Positions 7,827 to 17,281 are shown, counted from the stretch's first letter. The stretch: 64,000 bases of DNA from Exiguobacterium aurantiacum DSM 6208 (GCF_000702585.1 NZ_JNIQ01000001.1:418501-482500); one strand, 5' to 3'. Notes: generated by a model from the letters alone, not told the origin. Numbers and translations are program-made.

Positions 7827-10216
7827 TTACTTCACGGCCACTTCCACGTTGTCGATCGTCACGTCATGCGCACCGAGCGGTGAACCGTCCGTGCGTCCGA
7901 GGAGGAACTTGAGCGCTGTCATGTCTTTTTGTGGCATGACGAGCTCGAACTCAAACGTCTTCGTATCCGGTCCGAGGGCGACAACCTCGCTCAAATAGCG
8001 TGTATACGCTGCATTCTCGACCGTGACTTCCATATTCCGTGCTTTTGTCGACGAGGCATCGAAACGGACGACGTACGTCTGGCCTGGGTGCAACTCAAGT
8101 CCGCTTTGCTCCATCAATACGCTCCATGGCTCCTGACCTTCGCTCGTGATGACGAGACGTGCCGCTTCGTTCACCGCTTCGACTGCTGCTTGGGCGTCAT
8201 AGTGGACGTATGAGCCCCAATGCGTCAATCCTTCCGCAAACGTGCCGTTCTTGAGCGGCGCCGGGTCGAACTCAACTGGCGTCACGTCGAACAACTTGAC
8301 GTCGTCGATCGCAATCTCACCTTTCGCCGAACCGAGGACGAAGCGCAACTGGCTCAACAAGTCCGTCTCCGCGTTCATCGTGAACGGGATTTCAAACGTT
8401 TCAAACTCGCGTGTCAACGCGACGTCTTGAAGCGGTACATACGCTGCGCCGTCAAGACCTGCGAATCCGACTTGAAGTGTGTTAATGCGTTCCGCTTTCG
8501 CTTTGAAGCGGAGCACGTACTCGTGTCCTTCTTGCAATTGAATCCCGTTTTGAACGAGCGTTGCCGGCTCACCTTTTTTCGGGTTCGCTTTGAACAAGAA
8601 GTGGCGGAGTTCCGCATCGACCGTTCCAGTTCCTTTCGTCGCACCGGCATCGAACTGCCAGAACGTCATGCGGTCCATCGCCCCTTGGTCGAACGTGCCG
8701 TTGTAGACGTGGTTACCGTCACCGAGCGCTGGTTTCGTCGCGTTCGGGTCGAGTGCTTCACGCGGAGTCTGTTCGACACGGACGTTTCCGATTTGGACAC
8801 CGGCCGTGCTGAGGCCGACGTTGAACTCGAGGCGTGCCGCGAGGTCCGTATCTTCCGTCATATCGAACGTCATCGAATACGTCTTCACGTCGGTCGTCAA
8901 ATCGAATGAGCCCTCATCCGAATATTTCGCGTAACCACGGTCTGGTCCGCCGCCGACTTTCACTGCGATCGAGCGGGCCGAATCGGCGCTCGCGTCAAAC
9001 GTCACTTTGTAGTGACCGCCTTTACCGAGTGCGACGTTTTGAATCAACTGGTGTGAATATGGCTGGCTGCCCGCTTGACTGATCGAGATGTCCGCAAAGC
9101 GTGAGCCTGCTTTCTCGATGACGTCAACCGTTCCGACCCCGCCAAAGTCTGGCAACGCTACATAGTTCCAGTACGTCGGGTCGAGTGCTTGTGCACCGTT
9201 CGTCACCGTCGTGATTGGTTTTTCGTAAGCTTGGTCGTAGACGAGGTTGCCGTCTTCAGTCGGTTGTTTCGCTCCGTCTGGAAGCACGATCTCTTCATCC
9301 GTATAGACAGGTTCCACCGCCTTGCGGTAATCACGGTTCTGTAAATCGTACACGCGGACGTAATCGACTTCCATGTCAGCCGGGAACGGAGTCGTCGCAT
9401 CGACGTCACCGTCAAACCAACCGCCGACGGCCAAGTTCATGATCAAGTAGAAGTTTTGGTCGAACGGAGCCGGATAGCTGAACTTCGTCGCTTGGTTCAA
9501 GCCTTTGGCGTACCAATCGTTTTGTGTCTGATACAGTTTCCCATCGACGTACCAACGCAACTCGCCCGGCTCCCACTCGACGGCATATGTATGCCATTTG
9601 TCGATGCCGTTTCCTTCTTCAAAGTGATAGTCTTTGCCCGTATACTTGTTGTTTGGCCACGTCTCACCGTAATGGATCGTACCAGCGACTTTGTCTGGTT
9701 GACTGCCCCACGATTCCATAATGTCGATCTCGCCTGAAGCGGCCCATCCACCGTAACGGTCATCTTCCGGAAGCATCCAAAACGCCGGCCATAGTCCTTT
9801 GCCGATCGGAAGCTTGGCCCGCATCTCGTAACGGCCGTACGTTTGATTGAATTTCCCTTTCGTCGTCAACTTCGCTGACGTATAGTCATACGTCCCAAGT
9901 TCATCCGTCGTCTGCTCTTTCAGAGCCCGAATGACGAGCTTCCCGTCTTTTACGAAAGCGTTTTGTTTTTGTCCGTGTAAAACTGCTTCTCGTTGTTTCC
10001 CCATCCTGGTGCCACTGGATTTCCATCCTTGTCGACCAACCAGTTCCCCGTGTCGAAGTTCCATTTCGTTTGATCGATTTCCGATTTGTTGAACTCATCT
10101 GACCACACGAGCTTCCATTTCGTGTTGTCTTTCTTCTCCGGTTTCGCGGCATCTGCGCCATGTGCGCCTGACAAGACAAGACCGGTACCGAGTGCGAGTG
10201 CTACCCATTTCTTCAT
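7827..10216 (-). pseudogene. Secreted GH16 endo-beta-1,3-glucanase with three carbohydrate-binding modules, frameshifted
   Basis: Translation from ATG 10216 (AGGAGG upstream) gives a signal peptide (KKWVALALGTGLVLSGAHG, cleavage near ADA), then the start of a GH16 domain (LVWSDEFN, WGNNEKQFYTDK). At about 9962 the frame shifts by one base; the other frame continues with NAFVKDGKLVI, the catalytic GEIDIMES (nucleophile and acid/base Glu of E-x-D-x-x-E) and the jelly roll, to about residue 275. Three beta-sandwich modules of the CBM4/9-like type follow (roughly 320-480, 490-640, 650-796), each beginning with an N-G-T-F or equivalent strand. Restoring one A in GACAAAAACAAAACGC gives one 796-aa frame. 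As it stands the product stops before the active site. True mutation or homopolymer sequencing error cannot be separated here. Family role: cleavage of laminarin or other beta-1,3-glucans outside the cell. Confidence 0.88.
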
Positions 10217-10296
10217 CAAAATTCCTCCTTTGACATAAATGAAGGCAGACACACTCAAACGGTACCTGCCTTTGCTCTAAACCTACGCGCTAATAT

Positions 10297-10361
10297 TGAA
10301 ACCGCTTTCCGAAAGCGCTTTCGTTATTCCTATTATATTTTTTTCTGCCGTTTGAATTCAA
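10297..10361 (-). promoter_or_regulatory. Promoter with tandem cre (catabolite repression) sites upstream of GH16
   Basis: Minus strand: TTGAAT (10356..10361), 18 bp, TATAAT (10332..10337). Just downstream are a palindromic cre CGAAAGCGCTTTCG (10310..10323) and a second cre-like TGAAACCGCTTTCC (10297..10310, plus-strand reading), abutting it. Placement at and after the start point is that of a CcpA repression site. Confidence 0.75.
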
Positions 10362-10412
10362 CTATTTTCTTGAAGTGACATGTAAATGACATATAAAAAA
10401 GCATCGCCCATT

Positions 10413-10979
10413 TTAGGTGATGCTTGGTTGCCAATCTGTGAACGTGACCGTGAATCCCGGCGCATCGGTGTCTGGGCTGCACGCATACGGACCGATGCGT
10501 AGCGTCGACACGTCATGCAAGTGCGCAATACGCAATTGCTCGCGCCTCCCGTCCCCATATTCGAAAAAGACTTCCACGTCGCCGTCCGTATAGACGAGCT
10601 CGAACGTCAGTGGTCCTTCGATCTCTTCGTTCGAAAAATCGCGTGTCGACCAGTCCGAGTAGCCGTATGACGTGACGACGGCGCCGAGGTGCGACGGTCC
10701 GTCCGGGATGTATTCGACAGACGTCTTCAGCCAATGATCGTCGTTGACGTATAAGAAGATGCCAGCCTGATCGTACGTCGCGTTCGGTTTCATCTCGAGC
10801 GTCGCCCGGCATGTGAACCGCTTCGACGTGACGTCCGTCAACAGCGCATGCGCCGTCATCCGATTGAACCCGTAGTGCGTGTTCCGCCAAAAATCCGTGT
10901 CAGGCAACGTATGAAACGTCAGTCGTTCAGCCGCCTCCACATCGTTCGGTTCATTCATCCATTGATATTGTTCCCACAT
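10413..10979 (-). CDS. DUF1349 (concanavalin A-like fold) protein
   Basis: 188 aa without signal peptide. Family signature: DTDFWRNTHYGF near residue 30, the YDQAGIFLYVNDDHWLKTSVEY block (about 68-92) and VVTSYGYSDWSTRD (about 100-115). DUF1349 proteins have a lectin/glucanase-like beta sandwich; biochemical role is not settled. The start overlaps the 3' end of the Nudix gene by 29 bp, so the three minus-strand genes LURP-one, Nudix and DUF1349 look co-transcribed. Confidence 0.75.
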   Translation of the reverse strand: MWEQYQWMNEPNDVEAAERLTFHTLPDTDFWRNTHYGFNRMTAHALLTDVTSKRFTCRATLEMKPNATYDQAGIFLYVNDDHWLKTSVEYIPDGPSHLGAVVTSYGYSDWSTRDFSNEEIEGPLTFELVYTDGDVEVFFEYGDGRREQLRIAHLHDVSTLRIGPYACSPDTDAPGFTVTFTDWQPSIT

Positions 10980-11493
10980 GGTTGATCCCTCCCCATTGTC
11001 CTCGCATCGCGAACAGCAATGGAATCATCGGTTCATGATACGGAATGAACGCGCCGCTTCGAATCATGCTCAAAATAGTCGACTCGTCCGCCCATTGTAC
11101 CGCCTGCACTTCTGATTCCTGCAGCGTCAACTCGTCAAGGTCGACGTCCGCCTCGACGAGATAGATGTCGTCGAACCCTTCGTCGAAGTTGACCGTCAAA
11201 TGCGGTCGCGTGTGTGTTAAATCTAGTTTCAGGCCGATCTCTTCTTCGAGCTCGCGCATCGCCGCCTGTTGACTCGTATCCCCGACCGTGGCGCTGCCGC
11301 CGACAGTGATGTCCCACATATTCGACCAGCCATCTTTAAACGGTTGGCGCTGTTGAATCAACATCTGTCCGTTTTTGTTGAAAATACAGACGTGGATGAC
11401 GAGGTGATAGTCACCGTTCTCGAGACGGTTACCCCGTTGCCATGTCCGCCCTGTTTTCTCGCGATCGACCGTGTACACGTCCCATAATTCCAT
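10951..11493 (-). CDS. Nudix hydrolase (isopentenyl-diphosphate isomerase-like subgroup)
   Basis: 180 aa from ATG 11493 (AAAGGGG upstream; the frame is open further back, but the earlier residues are not Nudix-like). Start ELWDVYTVDREKTG and HLVIHVCIF are typical of the Nudix group that resembles IPP isomerase. Nudix box: G-SATVG-D-TSQQAAM-RELEEEIGL, with the usual first Glu replaced by Asp, a conservative change seen in this subgroup. Substrate unknown. Middle gene of an apparent three-gene unit. Confidence 0.85.
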   Translation of the reverse strand: MELWDVYTVDREKTGRTWQRGNRLENGDYHLVIHVCIFNKNGQMLIQQRQPFKDGWSNMWDITVGGSATVGDTSQQAAMRELEEEIGLKLDLTHTRPHLTVNFDEGFDDIYLVEADVDLDELTLQESEVQAVQWADESTILSMIRSGAFIPYHEPMIPLLFAMRGQWGGINHVGTISMDE

Positions 11494-11506
11494 CTTGTGT
11501 TCCCCT

Positions 11507-12001
11507 TTACGTCGCAGCGCTCGAAGATGCCGCTTGGTCGGCTTTGACGCAGTCGATGGCGACGACGATTGAGATGAGCAAATGTTCCATCGCGTCATCG
11601 ACCACTCGAATCTCGTACGTATCGCCCCACGTCAGCCATTTCTTTTGGACGCTGCCGATGACATGGCCGTCCTGTTTCACTTCGAAGTCCATGTCCCACC
11701 AGTTGCCGTCGACTTCAATCCCGGCCGCGTCAATCGTGTAGCGCGGTTTGAAGAATGTGAACTCTTTTGAGATCGTCAACGTCTCTTCTCCCTCGACGTC
11801 GACGTAAAACGTCGGCAAGAAACTGAACGTCTTCTTCGTAATCGTCGTGATCTCACGTCCGCTCGTATCCGCGATCGTGAACGACTTCGGCAGCTTCATG
11901 AAGCTTCCTTCGACGAAATAAATGTCGTGCTCATCCGCATCCTTAATCGTAAAACGTCCGCGCAGACTAAACACTTTCTGTTTCATGTAGAGCGTATTCA
12001 T
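11507..12001 (-). CDS. LURP-one-related family protein (YxjI-like)
   Basis: 164 aa. Starts with LYMKQKVFSLRGRFTIKDADEHDIYFVEG and continues with repeated short beta strands (IADTSGREITTI, FFKPRYTID, WWDMDFEVKQDG), the twelve-stranded barrel layout of the LURP-one/tubby-like superfamily. Cellular role unknown. GGAGGG directly abuts the first ATG of the frame, so the second in-frame ATG (12001) is the better start. 13 bp upstream of the Nudix gene. Confidence 0.75.
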   Translation of the reverse strand: MNTLYMKQKVFSLRGRFTIKDADEHDIYFVEGSFMKLPKSFTIADTSGREITTITKKTFSFLPTFYVDVEGEETLTISKEFTFFKPRYTIDAAGIEVDGNWWDMDFEVKQDGHVIGSVQKKWLTWGDTYEIRVVDDAMEHLLISIVVAIDCVKADQAASSSAAT

Positions 12002-12136
12002 GTTCATCCCTCCGATTCGTTGATTATTCTTTTCTTTATACGACTGTTTACCCGAATATGGTTCAACCTTTCATGCTGCAAAACAACTGTTTATACGAAA
12101 CGTGAAGGGCGTATAATGAGATAAGGGGGTGGGAAC

Positions 12137-12544
12137 ATGGTTTCTGACGTGATTAACCAAGAAGTCATCGAAACGATTCGACAGAAGACAGACGCGGATT
12201 TCATTTTGTTGTTCGGTTCGTTCGCAAAAGGGACAGCTCGAGATGACAGTGACGTAGACCTCGCATATTTCAGTCAGAAACGCCTCTCACCTTATGAACG
12301 ATTCACGTTGGGGAACGAAGTGGCCCTCTTATGCGGTCGAGACGTCGATCTGGTCGACATCCGTGAAGTGGACACCGTCTTCGCCATGCAGATTTTCTTA
12401 GAAGGCATCCCTCTGCTCGTGCAGGACGAAAATGAATGGGTCCGGCAACGGATCAAAGCATATCGAATGTATGCCGAGTTGAACGAACAGCGCCAAATGA
12501 TAGTAAACAATATTCAATCTAGGGGAAGTGTGTTTGATGAATGA
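12137..12544 (+). CDS. mntA: MNT-type nucleotidyltransferase antitoxin (MntA)
   Basis: 135 aa minimal nucleotidyltransferase. GSFAKGTARDDSDVDLA is the G-S-x10-D-x-D signature, with both metal-binding Asp present. In characterised pairs MntA transfers AMP units to a Tyr of the HEPN toxin HepT and so silences it. Preceded by AAGGGGG and a TATAAT at 12112..12117 (no convincing -35). Overlaps hepT by 8 bp, showing translational coupling. Confidence 0.88.
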   Translation: MVSDVINQEVIETIRQKTDADFILLFGSFAKGTARDDSDVDLAYFSQKRLSPYERFTLGNEVALLCGRDVDLVDIREVDTVFAMQIFLEGIPLLVQDENEWVRQRIKAYRMYAELNEQRQMIVNNIQSRGSVFDE

Positions 12545-12944
12545 CGTGATTCTAAACAAAGTGACGACAATTGAGCGTTCTATCAAACGGATTCATGAGG
12601 TCTATGAGGGAAATCCAGAGCACCTCCACGATTTCACGAAACAAGACAGCATCATCCTCAACATTCAACGCGCGTGCGAAGCGAGTATCGACATCGCGAT
12701 GTACCTCGTCAGCCAAAAGAAGCTAGGGGTGCCGAAAGCGAGCCGAGACGGGTTCGTCATGCTCGCGGACGCAGGAATCATTGATCACGACCTCGCCAAG
12801 ACGCTCATCAACATGGTCGGCTTCCGCAATGTCGCGGTCCATGACTATCAATCGCTCCAATTAAATATTTTAGAGGCGATTCTTGAGAAACACATTGATG
12901 ATTTCAAAGCGTTCACAAAAGTTATTCTCCAGTTGGATGTGTGA
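12537..12944 (+). CDS. hepT: HEPN toxin (HepT family)
   Basis: 135 aa, all-helical HEPN RNase toxin. The catalytic R-x4-H-x-Y motif is present as RNVAVHDY (residues about 98-105), where the Tyr is the AMPylation target of MntA in known pairs. I chose ATG 12537 over the in-frame GTG 12528 because AGGGGA lies 10 bases upstream. Overlap of 8 bp with mntA and of a few bases with the next frame suggests a three-gene unit. Confidence 0.88.
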   Translation: MNDVILNKVTTIERSIKRIHEVYEGNPEHLHDFTKQDSIILNIQRACEASIDIAMYLVSQKKLGVPKASRDGFVMLADAGIIDHDLAKTLINMVGFRNVAVHDYQSLQLNILEAILEKHIDDFKAFTKVILQLDV

Positions 12945-12949
12945 CAATA

Positions 12950-13393
12950 ATGGGGGAGCAAATTTCAATTGAACTAACGATTGATTCATTAACTTATGAC
13001 ACCCAAATCATTGGCAACATCGCCTTCGTCATCAATTCTTATGATTATTTCCCGGGACAAAGCTGGTCCGATTTTGTCGCCATCGTCTTGAACTGGTGGA
13101 TTGATAGTTGTCGTGCCCTTGTATTTGCGCCGTTACATGAATCGTATTCATTCTCCTTTATGGACGGACCAGTCAAAGTGGTTGCGAGGAAAGTGAGCGA
13201 GACAGAAGCCGAACTTTTCTACGTGGGTCGCGATGCACGTCACGCGCTCATGGGGACCGTGTCGATTGAAGAGCTAAGACTGGCCCTCATCAAAGTGACA
13301 TACCAGCTTCTCAACGCAATCGACCGAAACGGTTGGGAGAACGAGGAGGCCGAGACGTTACGTTACACTGTAAAATCCATTGAAAGCATATAA
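12950..13393 (+). CDS. Unknown protein downstream of mntA-hepT, 147 aa
   Basis: Not recognised. Mixed alpha/beta, soluble, acidic, with a Trp-rich centre (FPGQSWSDFVAIVLNWW near residues 30-45) and no catalytic motif I can name; the overall look (small acidic protein with Trp-rich core) resembles immunity-type proteins, which is only an impression. Start uncertain: ATG 12950 or GTG 12941 (the latter overlapping the hepT stop); neither has a strong RBS, which fits translational coupling to hepT. Ends 3 bp before a bidirectional hairpin. Confidence 0.6.
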   Translation: MGEQISIELTIDSLTYDTQIIGNIAFVINSYDYFPGQSWSDFVAIVLNWWIDSCRALVFAPLHESYSFSFMDGPVKVVARKVSETEAELFYVGRDARHALMGTVSIEELRLALIKVTYQLLNAIDRNGWENEEAETLRYTVKSIESI

Positions 13394-13395
13394 AA

Positions 13396-13424
13396 AAGCG
13401 CCGCCTCTTTTCGAGACGGCGCTT
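13396..13424 (-). terminator. Terminator of the esterase-GH3 operon
   Basis: AAGCGCCG-T-CTC / GAG-G-CGGCGCTT stem (one wobble), loop GAAAA, then TTTTTTAT on the minus strand. It may also stop the plus-strand gene ending at 13393. Confidence 0.85.
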
Positions 13425-13430
13425 CGTTCG

Positions 13431-16205
13431 TTATCCGTTTTTCATGCTGAACGAGTCGGCGAGCGTGAACGTGATGTCTTTCACGTCGAGTCCACCGAGC
13501 GCGAAATAGAGCTGCAAGTAGTTGTGTTGATTCAAGAAGAACACTTGCTTCGTCTGTGTCACCCATTCCCCGTCCGTCCCGTTGAACGTGAACGTCGGGC
13601 CCGGGATGTTGTTCGCGAACAGCGTCACCGGCATCTGGGCGAGTTCGCCCGCGTCCGATTTTGCCGTGATCGTCACGTCATACGTCCCCGTCTCATTGAC
13701 CGATACGGCGAAGACGTGCATGCTTCCTGTCGATGTGTTGGCATCATTCAAACTGACAGGTTCTCCGCTCGCGAGGTGGCGATACGTCACATCAAAGTCG
13801 ATGGCCTGACCGGCTTCCTCGTCAAGACCGATCACCTCGACCGATCCGTCGTGGATGCCGAGCTCACGCTCCATCGCTGAAGACGTCAACACGAACCGGC
13901 AAATGTTCGCCGCGCTCCGGAGCAGCTCCCCGCGTGTGAGAGAGCCGTCGGCGAGCGCCGCCGCTGTGTTATCGTCGAACGAGTTCGTATCCGGACGGTC
14001 GACGACCATATACAAGTCGTTTTGTGAGCGTACCATCGCCGCCGTGTTTTGACGGTTGGCCGGCTCGTCCTCGCGGGCGTTCACTTTCGCCCACCAGTCG
14101 GTCATGACGATGCCTTCAAAGCCCCACTCGTCGCGAAGGACGCGCGTGTTCTGGTCATAGAGACCGGCCGTCCAAACGCCGTTGACGGCGCCGTACGTCG
14201 TCATGATCGACGTTGCCTTGCCTTCCTTCACCGCCATCTCGAACCCTTTCAAATAAATCTCACGAAGCGCCCGCTCGGAGACGACCGAGTCGATGTCGTG
14301 GCGATGGGCTTCTTGGTTGTTGGCACTGAAATGCTTGAGCGTCCCGGTCACGCCGACACGGTGCATCCCGTTCAACTGGGCGATCGCCATCTTGCCCGTC
14401 ATGTGCGGGTCTTCCGAGAAGTACTCGAAGTTCCGGCCGTTGAGCGGGTTGCGGTGAATGTTCATCCCTGGTCCGAGGAGCGTATCGACCCGGTTCTTCC
14501 GCATCTCAAGTCCTGTCATCTCGAACAAGTCTTCCACTAATCGCGTGTTGAACGTCGAGGCGAGCAGCGTCCCGTTCGGAAGCGCGAACGCTTTCGTCCC
14601 GATGTCCATGCGGATGCCGGACGGGCCGTCCGCACAACAGGCGGCTGGGATGCCGAACGTTTCGAGACGGTCCGACACCCCGCCGAACGCGGCGGCCGTC
14701 CCCGGCGTCACGCGTGGTGAGTTCATGCCTTGACCGCGGACGATGCAGGCGAGGTCCTCGTCCGTCAGTTGGTCGAGGAACGTCTCGAGGTCTGCTTTCC
14801 CGTGATAGACGTCTGCGAGCTTCACGCCTGTGTCGCCTGTCTCTTCACGCACGACCGGACGTTCTGCTAGATAACGTGCCTCGACGTCGACGCTGCGGAG
14901 CGGTGCCGCCTCGTAGCCGACCGTCAAGCCGGTTTCCGTCGCACGCGGTTTGATGCGCTCGAACGATGTGACCGGAGCCATATTCTCGCTGAGCGTCTCG
15001 ACGACCTCGAGCGCCTCGACCGCATAGTCGTAGAACGCCTCAGCCGAACGGACGTCGGTGCCGGCGTAGAGGCGATACATGCCGGCCTCTACCACGAAGC
15101 TTGATTCGTGACCGGTCGCACCATTGTCGTCATAGCTCGCGAACTCTGTGATGGGAACGCGCAGCGTGAGCGTCTCCCGCTCACCCGGCGCCAAGAGATT
15201 TGTTTTGTCGAAGGCGACGAGCGCACGGGCCGGGTTGCCGAGCACGCCTTGCGGCTTCTCGACGTACAGCTGCACGACTTCTTTCCCGGCGACGTCTCCC
15301 GTGTTCACGACGTCAATCGTCACCGTGATGACCCCGTTCGTCTCATCTGAAGACACGACGCCCGTGGCGAACGTCGTATACGACAACCCGAATCCGAACG
15401 GATAGAGCACATCGTCTTTCGCGAACGTCTCAAAGTAGCGATAGCCGACGTAGATGTCTTCTTGATAAATGCCTTTGTCGGCATGTCCGAAGTTTTTCGT
15501 CGACGGATAGTCGTCGATCGATTTCGCAATCGTGTCGGTCAATTTACCGGACGGGCTGACCGTTCCCGTCAGTACATCGACAAGTCCGGTGCCACCTTCA
15601 AGACCACCTTGCCATGCGTAGAGGATCGCGCTCGGTTCGTTCGCCCAACGCATATCGATGATGTTTCCGACGTTCAAGACGACAGCCGTCTTCGAAAACG
15701 TCCGCGATACTTTATTGATCAACTCGAGTTCGATGTCGGTCAACAAATAACTGCCCGGGTCGGCCGTGTTGTCGCGGTCTTCCCCAGCTGTGCGTCCGAT
15801 GAAAACGAGCGCGACGTCTGATACGGCAGCCGCTCGCTCAACGAGTTCATCCGTCACCGCCATCTCCGGTTGTGACCACGGTTCGCCGGCCCAGCCGACG
15901 CCTTGGTCGAACGGGTTCTCCTCGACCCACGCCTCGTACGTTTCGAGGAGCGACTCGTTGACGTCGATCCCTTCCGTCGCTTGAAGCGCCTCGAGCGGAC
16001 TCGTCACGTGAGAGACGTTGACCATCCCGCCAGAACCGGTGCCGCTCTTGTAGTAGTTGAATTGACTGCGGCCAAAGACGGAAACGGTCGTCCCGGCTTT
16101 TAGTGGGAGCGTCGCCTGCTCGTTCTTTAACAGGACGGCCCCTTCTGAAACGGCTGTCCGTGCCAGTTGTTTATATGTATCCCAGTTCAATGTGTATGTC
16201 TTCAT
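13431..16205 (-). CDS. GH3 beta-glycosidase with inverted domain order
   Basis: 924 aa, no signal peptide, so intracellular. Normal GH3 enzymes have the (beta/alpha)8 barrel first; here the alpha/beta C-terminal domain comes first (residues 1 to about 260, with AVSEGAVLLKNE), then a fibronectin-like domain (about 290-400), then the barrel (about 460-800). The barrel carries DGPSGIRMD, GPGMNIHRNPLNGRNFEYFSEDP, KHFSANNQE and the nucleophile Asp in GIVMTDWWA. The same circular order is known in Ruminococcus and Butyrivibrio beta-glucosidases. Probable role: cutting imported oligosaccharides. Its start overlaps the esterase stop by 4 bp (ATGA). Confidence 0.92.
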   Translation of the reverse strand: MKTYTLNWDTYKQLARTAVSEGAVLLKNEQATLPLKAGTTVSVFGRSQFNYYKSGTGSGGMVNVSHVTSPLEALQATEGIDVNESLLETYEAWVEENPFDQGVGWAGEPWSQPEMAVTDELVERAAAVSDVALVFIGRTAGEDRDNTADPGSYLLTDIELELINKVSRTFSKTAVVLNVGNIIDMRWANEPSAILYAWQGGLEGGTGLVDVLTGTVSPSGKLTDTIAKSIDDYPSTKNFGHADKGIYQEDIYVGYRYFETFAKDDVLYPFGFGLSYTTFATGVVSSDETNGVITVTIDVVNTGDVAGKEVVQLYVEKPQGVLGNPARALVAFDKTNLLAPGERETLTLRVPITEFASYDDNGATGHESSFVVEAGMYRLYAGTDVRSAEAFYDYAVEALEVVETLSENMAPVTSFERIKPRATETGLTVGYEAAPLRSVDVEARYLAERPVVREETGDTGVKLADVYHGKADLETFLDQLTDEDLACIVRGQGMNSPRVTPGTAAAFGGVSDRLETFGIPAACCADGPSGIRMDIGTKAFALPNGTLLASTFNTRLVEDLFEMTGLEMRKNRVDTLLGPGMNIHRNPLNGRNFEYFSEDPHMTGKMAIAQLNGMHRVGVTGTLKHFSANNQEAHRHDIDSVVSERALREIYLKGFEMAVKEGKATSIMTTYGAVNGVWTAGLYDQNTRVLRDEWGFEGIVMTDWWAKVNAREDEPANRQNTAAMVRSQNDLYMVVDRPDTNSFDDNTAAALADGSLTRGELLRSAANICRFVLTSSAMERELGIHDGSVEVIGLDEEAGQAIDFDVTYRHLASGEPVSLNDANTSTGSMHVFAVSVNETGTYDVTITAKSDAGELAQMPVTLFANNIPGPTFTFNGTDGEWVTQTKQVFFLNQHNYLQLYFALGGLDVKDITFTLADSFSMKNG

Positions 16206-17281
16206 CTTGTCATCTCCTTTAATCCATTTGCGATTTCAGCCAAGCAATCTTCTGCTTGGGGATAGTCACCGAGTTTGTCCATGAATGCGTGATCCATCCC
16301 TCGGTATTGAATCAATCTCGTCTTCACCCCGTCACGCGCCAACTTCCGCGCGTACGCCTCACCTTCGAGCCGTAAATAGTCGTACTCGGCCGTGATGATC
16401 AAAGCGGGCGGTAAGCCAGTCACATCATCCGCGAACAACGGCGACACGAGCGGATTGGTCAGCTCGGCCTTGCCTTGCAGGTATACCTCATTCAGCAGTC
16501 CATCCGAATCGGCGAGCGCCGTGACGACGCCTCGAATGAGCTCATGGTGATGCTGAATCTCGTACTGTCCGATATCCCATTTATAATCGGCTGTCGGGAT
16601 CGAGCCCAAGTTGACGACCGGATAAACGAGCGCTTGGAAGGTGATCCAGTTCGTGCCTTGCGCCCGGTCCATGAGGCAACACGCCGTCGCCAAGTTCCCG
16701 CCGGCACTGTCACCGGCGACCACGATTTGATGGCGGTCGACGTTTAACTCTTCTGCCTGCGTGTACACCCATTCGACGGCGGCGAAGCAGTCGTCAAGCC
16801 CTGCTGGGAATGGATGCTCCGGCGCTAACCGGTAATCGACCGAAACGACGAGTGCGTTCGCCTTCTCCGCGAGCCGTTTACACGGATTCTCGACCGTATC
16901 GAGCGTGCCGCCGAAGAAGCCGCCGCCGTGGAAAAAGAGGATCACCGGTAACGTCTCGATCACGTCCGGGCGATACATCCGAGCCGGAACATCCCCGTCT
17001 CGGCTCGGAATGTTGACCGTCTCCGTCGTGATGACGGTCGTCGTCACGTCCCGGTTCGGCCAGCCCATGCTCGCCCGGGCACTCGCTAAATCGAAAGCCT
17101 CGGGTCCGTCAGACGGCACAAAGGAGCGCATCGTGGCGAGCACCCGCGGGTCGAGGTCGCCCGGGACGTTCGAGTCCGGGATTGGTTTGGTGATGGTCTC
17201 GACACCTTCAATCGTATGAGACTGACGTACGGTTTCGAGTCGCTTGACTAACCGTTCATATGTTTCAACATCGTTCAACAT
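16202..17281 (-). CDS. Alpha/beta-hydrolase, hormone-sensitive-lipase (family IV) esterase
   Basis: 359 aa, cytoplasmic. HGGGFFGG forms the oxyanion hole, GDSAGGN the nucleophile elbow with Ser, ITAEYDYLRLEG holds the catalytic Asp and MDHAFMD the His. First gene of a two-gene operon with the GH3 enzyme (ATGA overlap), which suggests it removes acyl groups from the sugars the GH3 enzyme cuts; that role is inferred from context only. The N-terminal 75 residues are a cap region. Confidence 0.88.
   Translation of the reverse strand: MLNDVETYERLVKRLETVRQSHTIEGVETITKPIPDSNVPGDLDPRVLATMRSFVPSDGPEAFDLASARASMGWPNRDVTTTVITTETVNIPSRDGDVPARMYRPDVIETLPVILFFHGGGFFGGTLDTVENPCKRLAEKANALVVSVDYRLAPEHPFPAGLDDCFAAVEWVYTQAEELNVDRHQIVVAGDSAGGNLATACCLMDRAQGTNWITFQALVYPVVNLGSIPTADYKWDIGQYEIQHHHELIRGVVTALADSDGLLNEVYLQGKAELTNPLVSPLFADDVTGLPPALIITAEYDYLRLEGEAYARKLARDGVKTRLIQYRGMDHAFMDKLGDYPQAEDCLAEIANGLKEMTR

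Noticed and set aside
8220..8909. 229-codon plus-strand frame opposite the GH16 gene
   Set aside because: Shadow of the carbohydrate-binding modules; Arg/Val/Glu-rich as expected from reverse translation of GC-rich codons.
9955..9975. Programmed -1 frameshift in the GH16 gene
   Set aside because: The sequence is C AAA AAC AAA ACG, not an X-XXY-YYZ heptamer in phase, and secreted GH16 enzymes do not use frameshifting; mutation or sequencing error is simpler.
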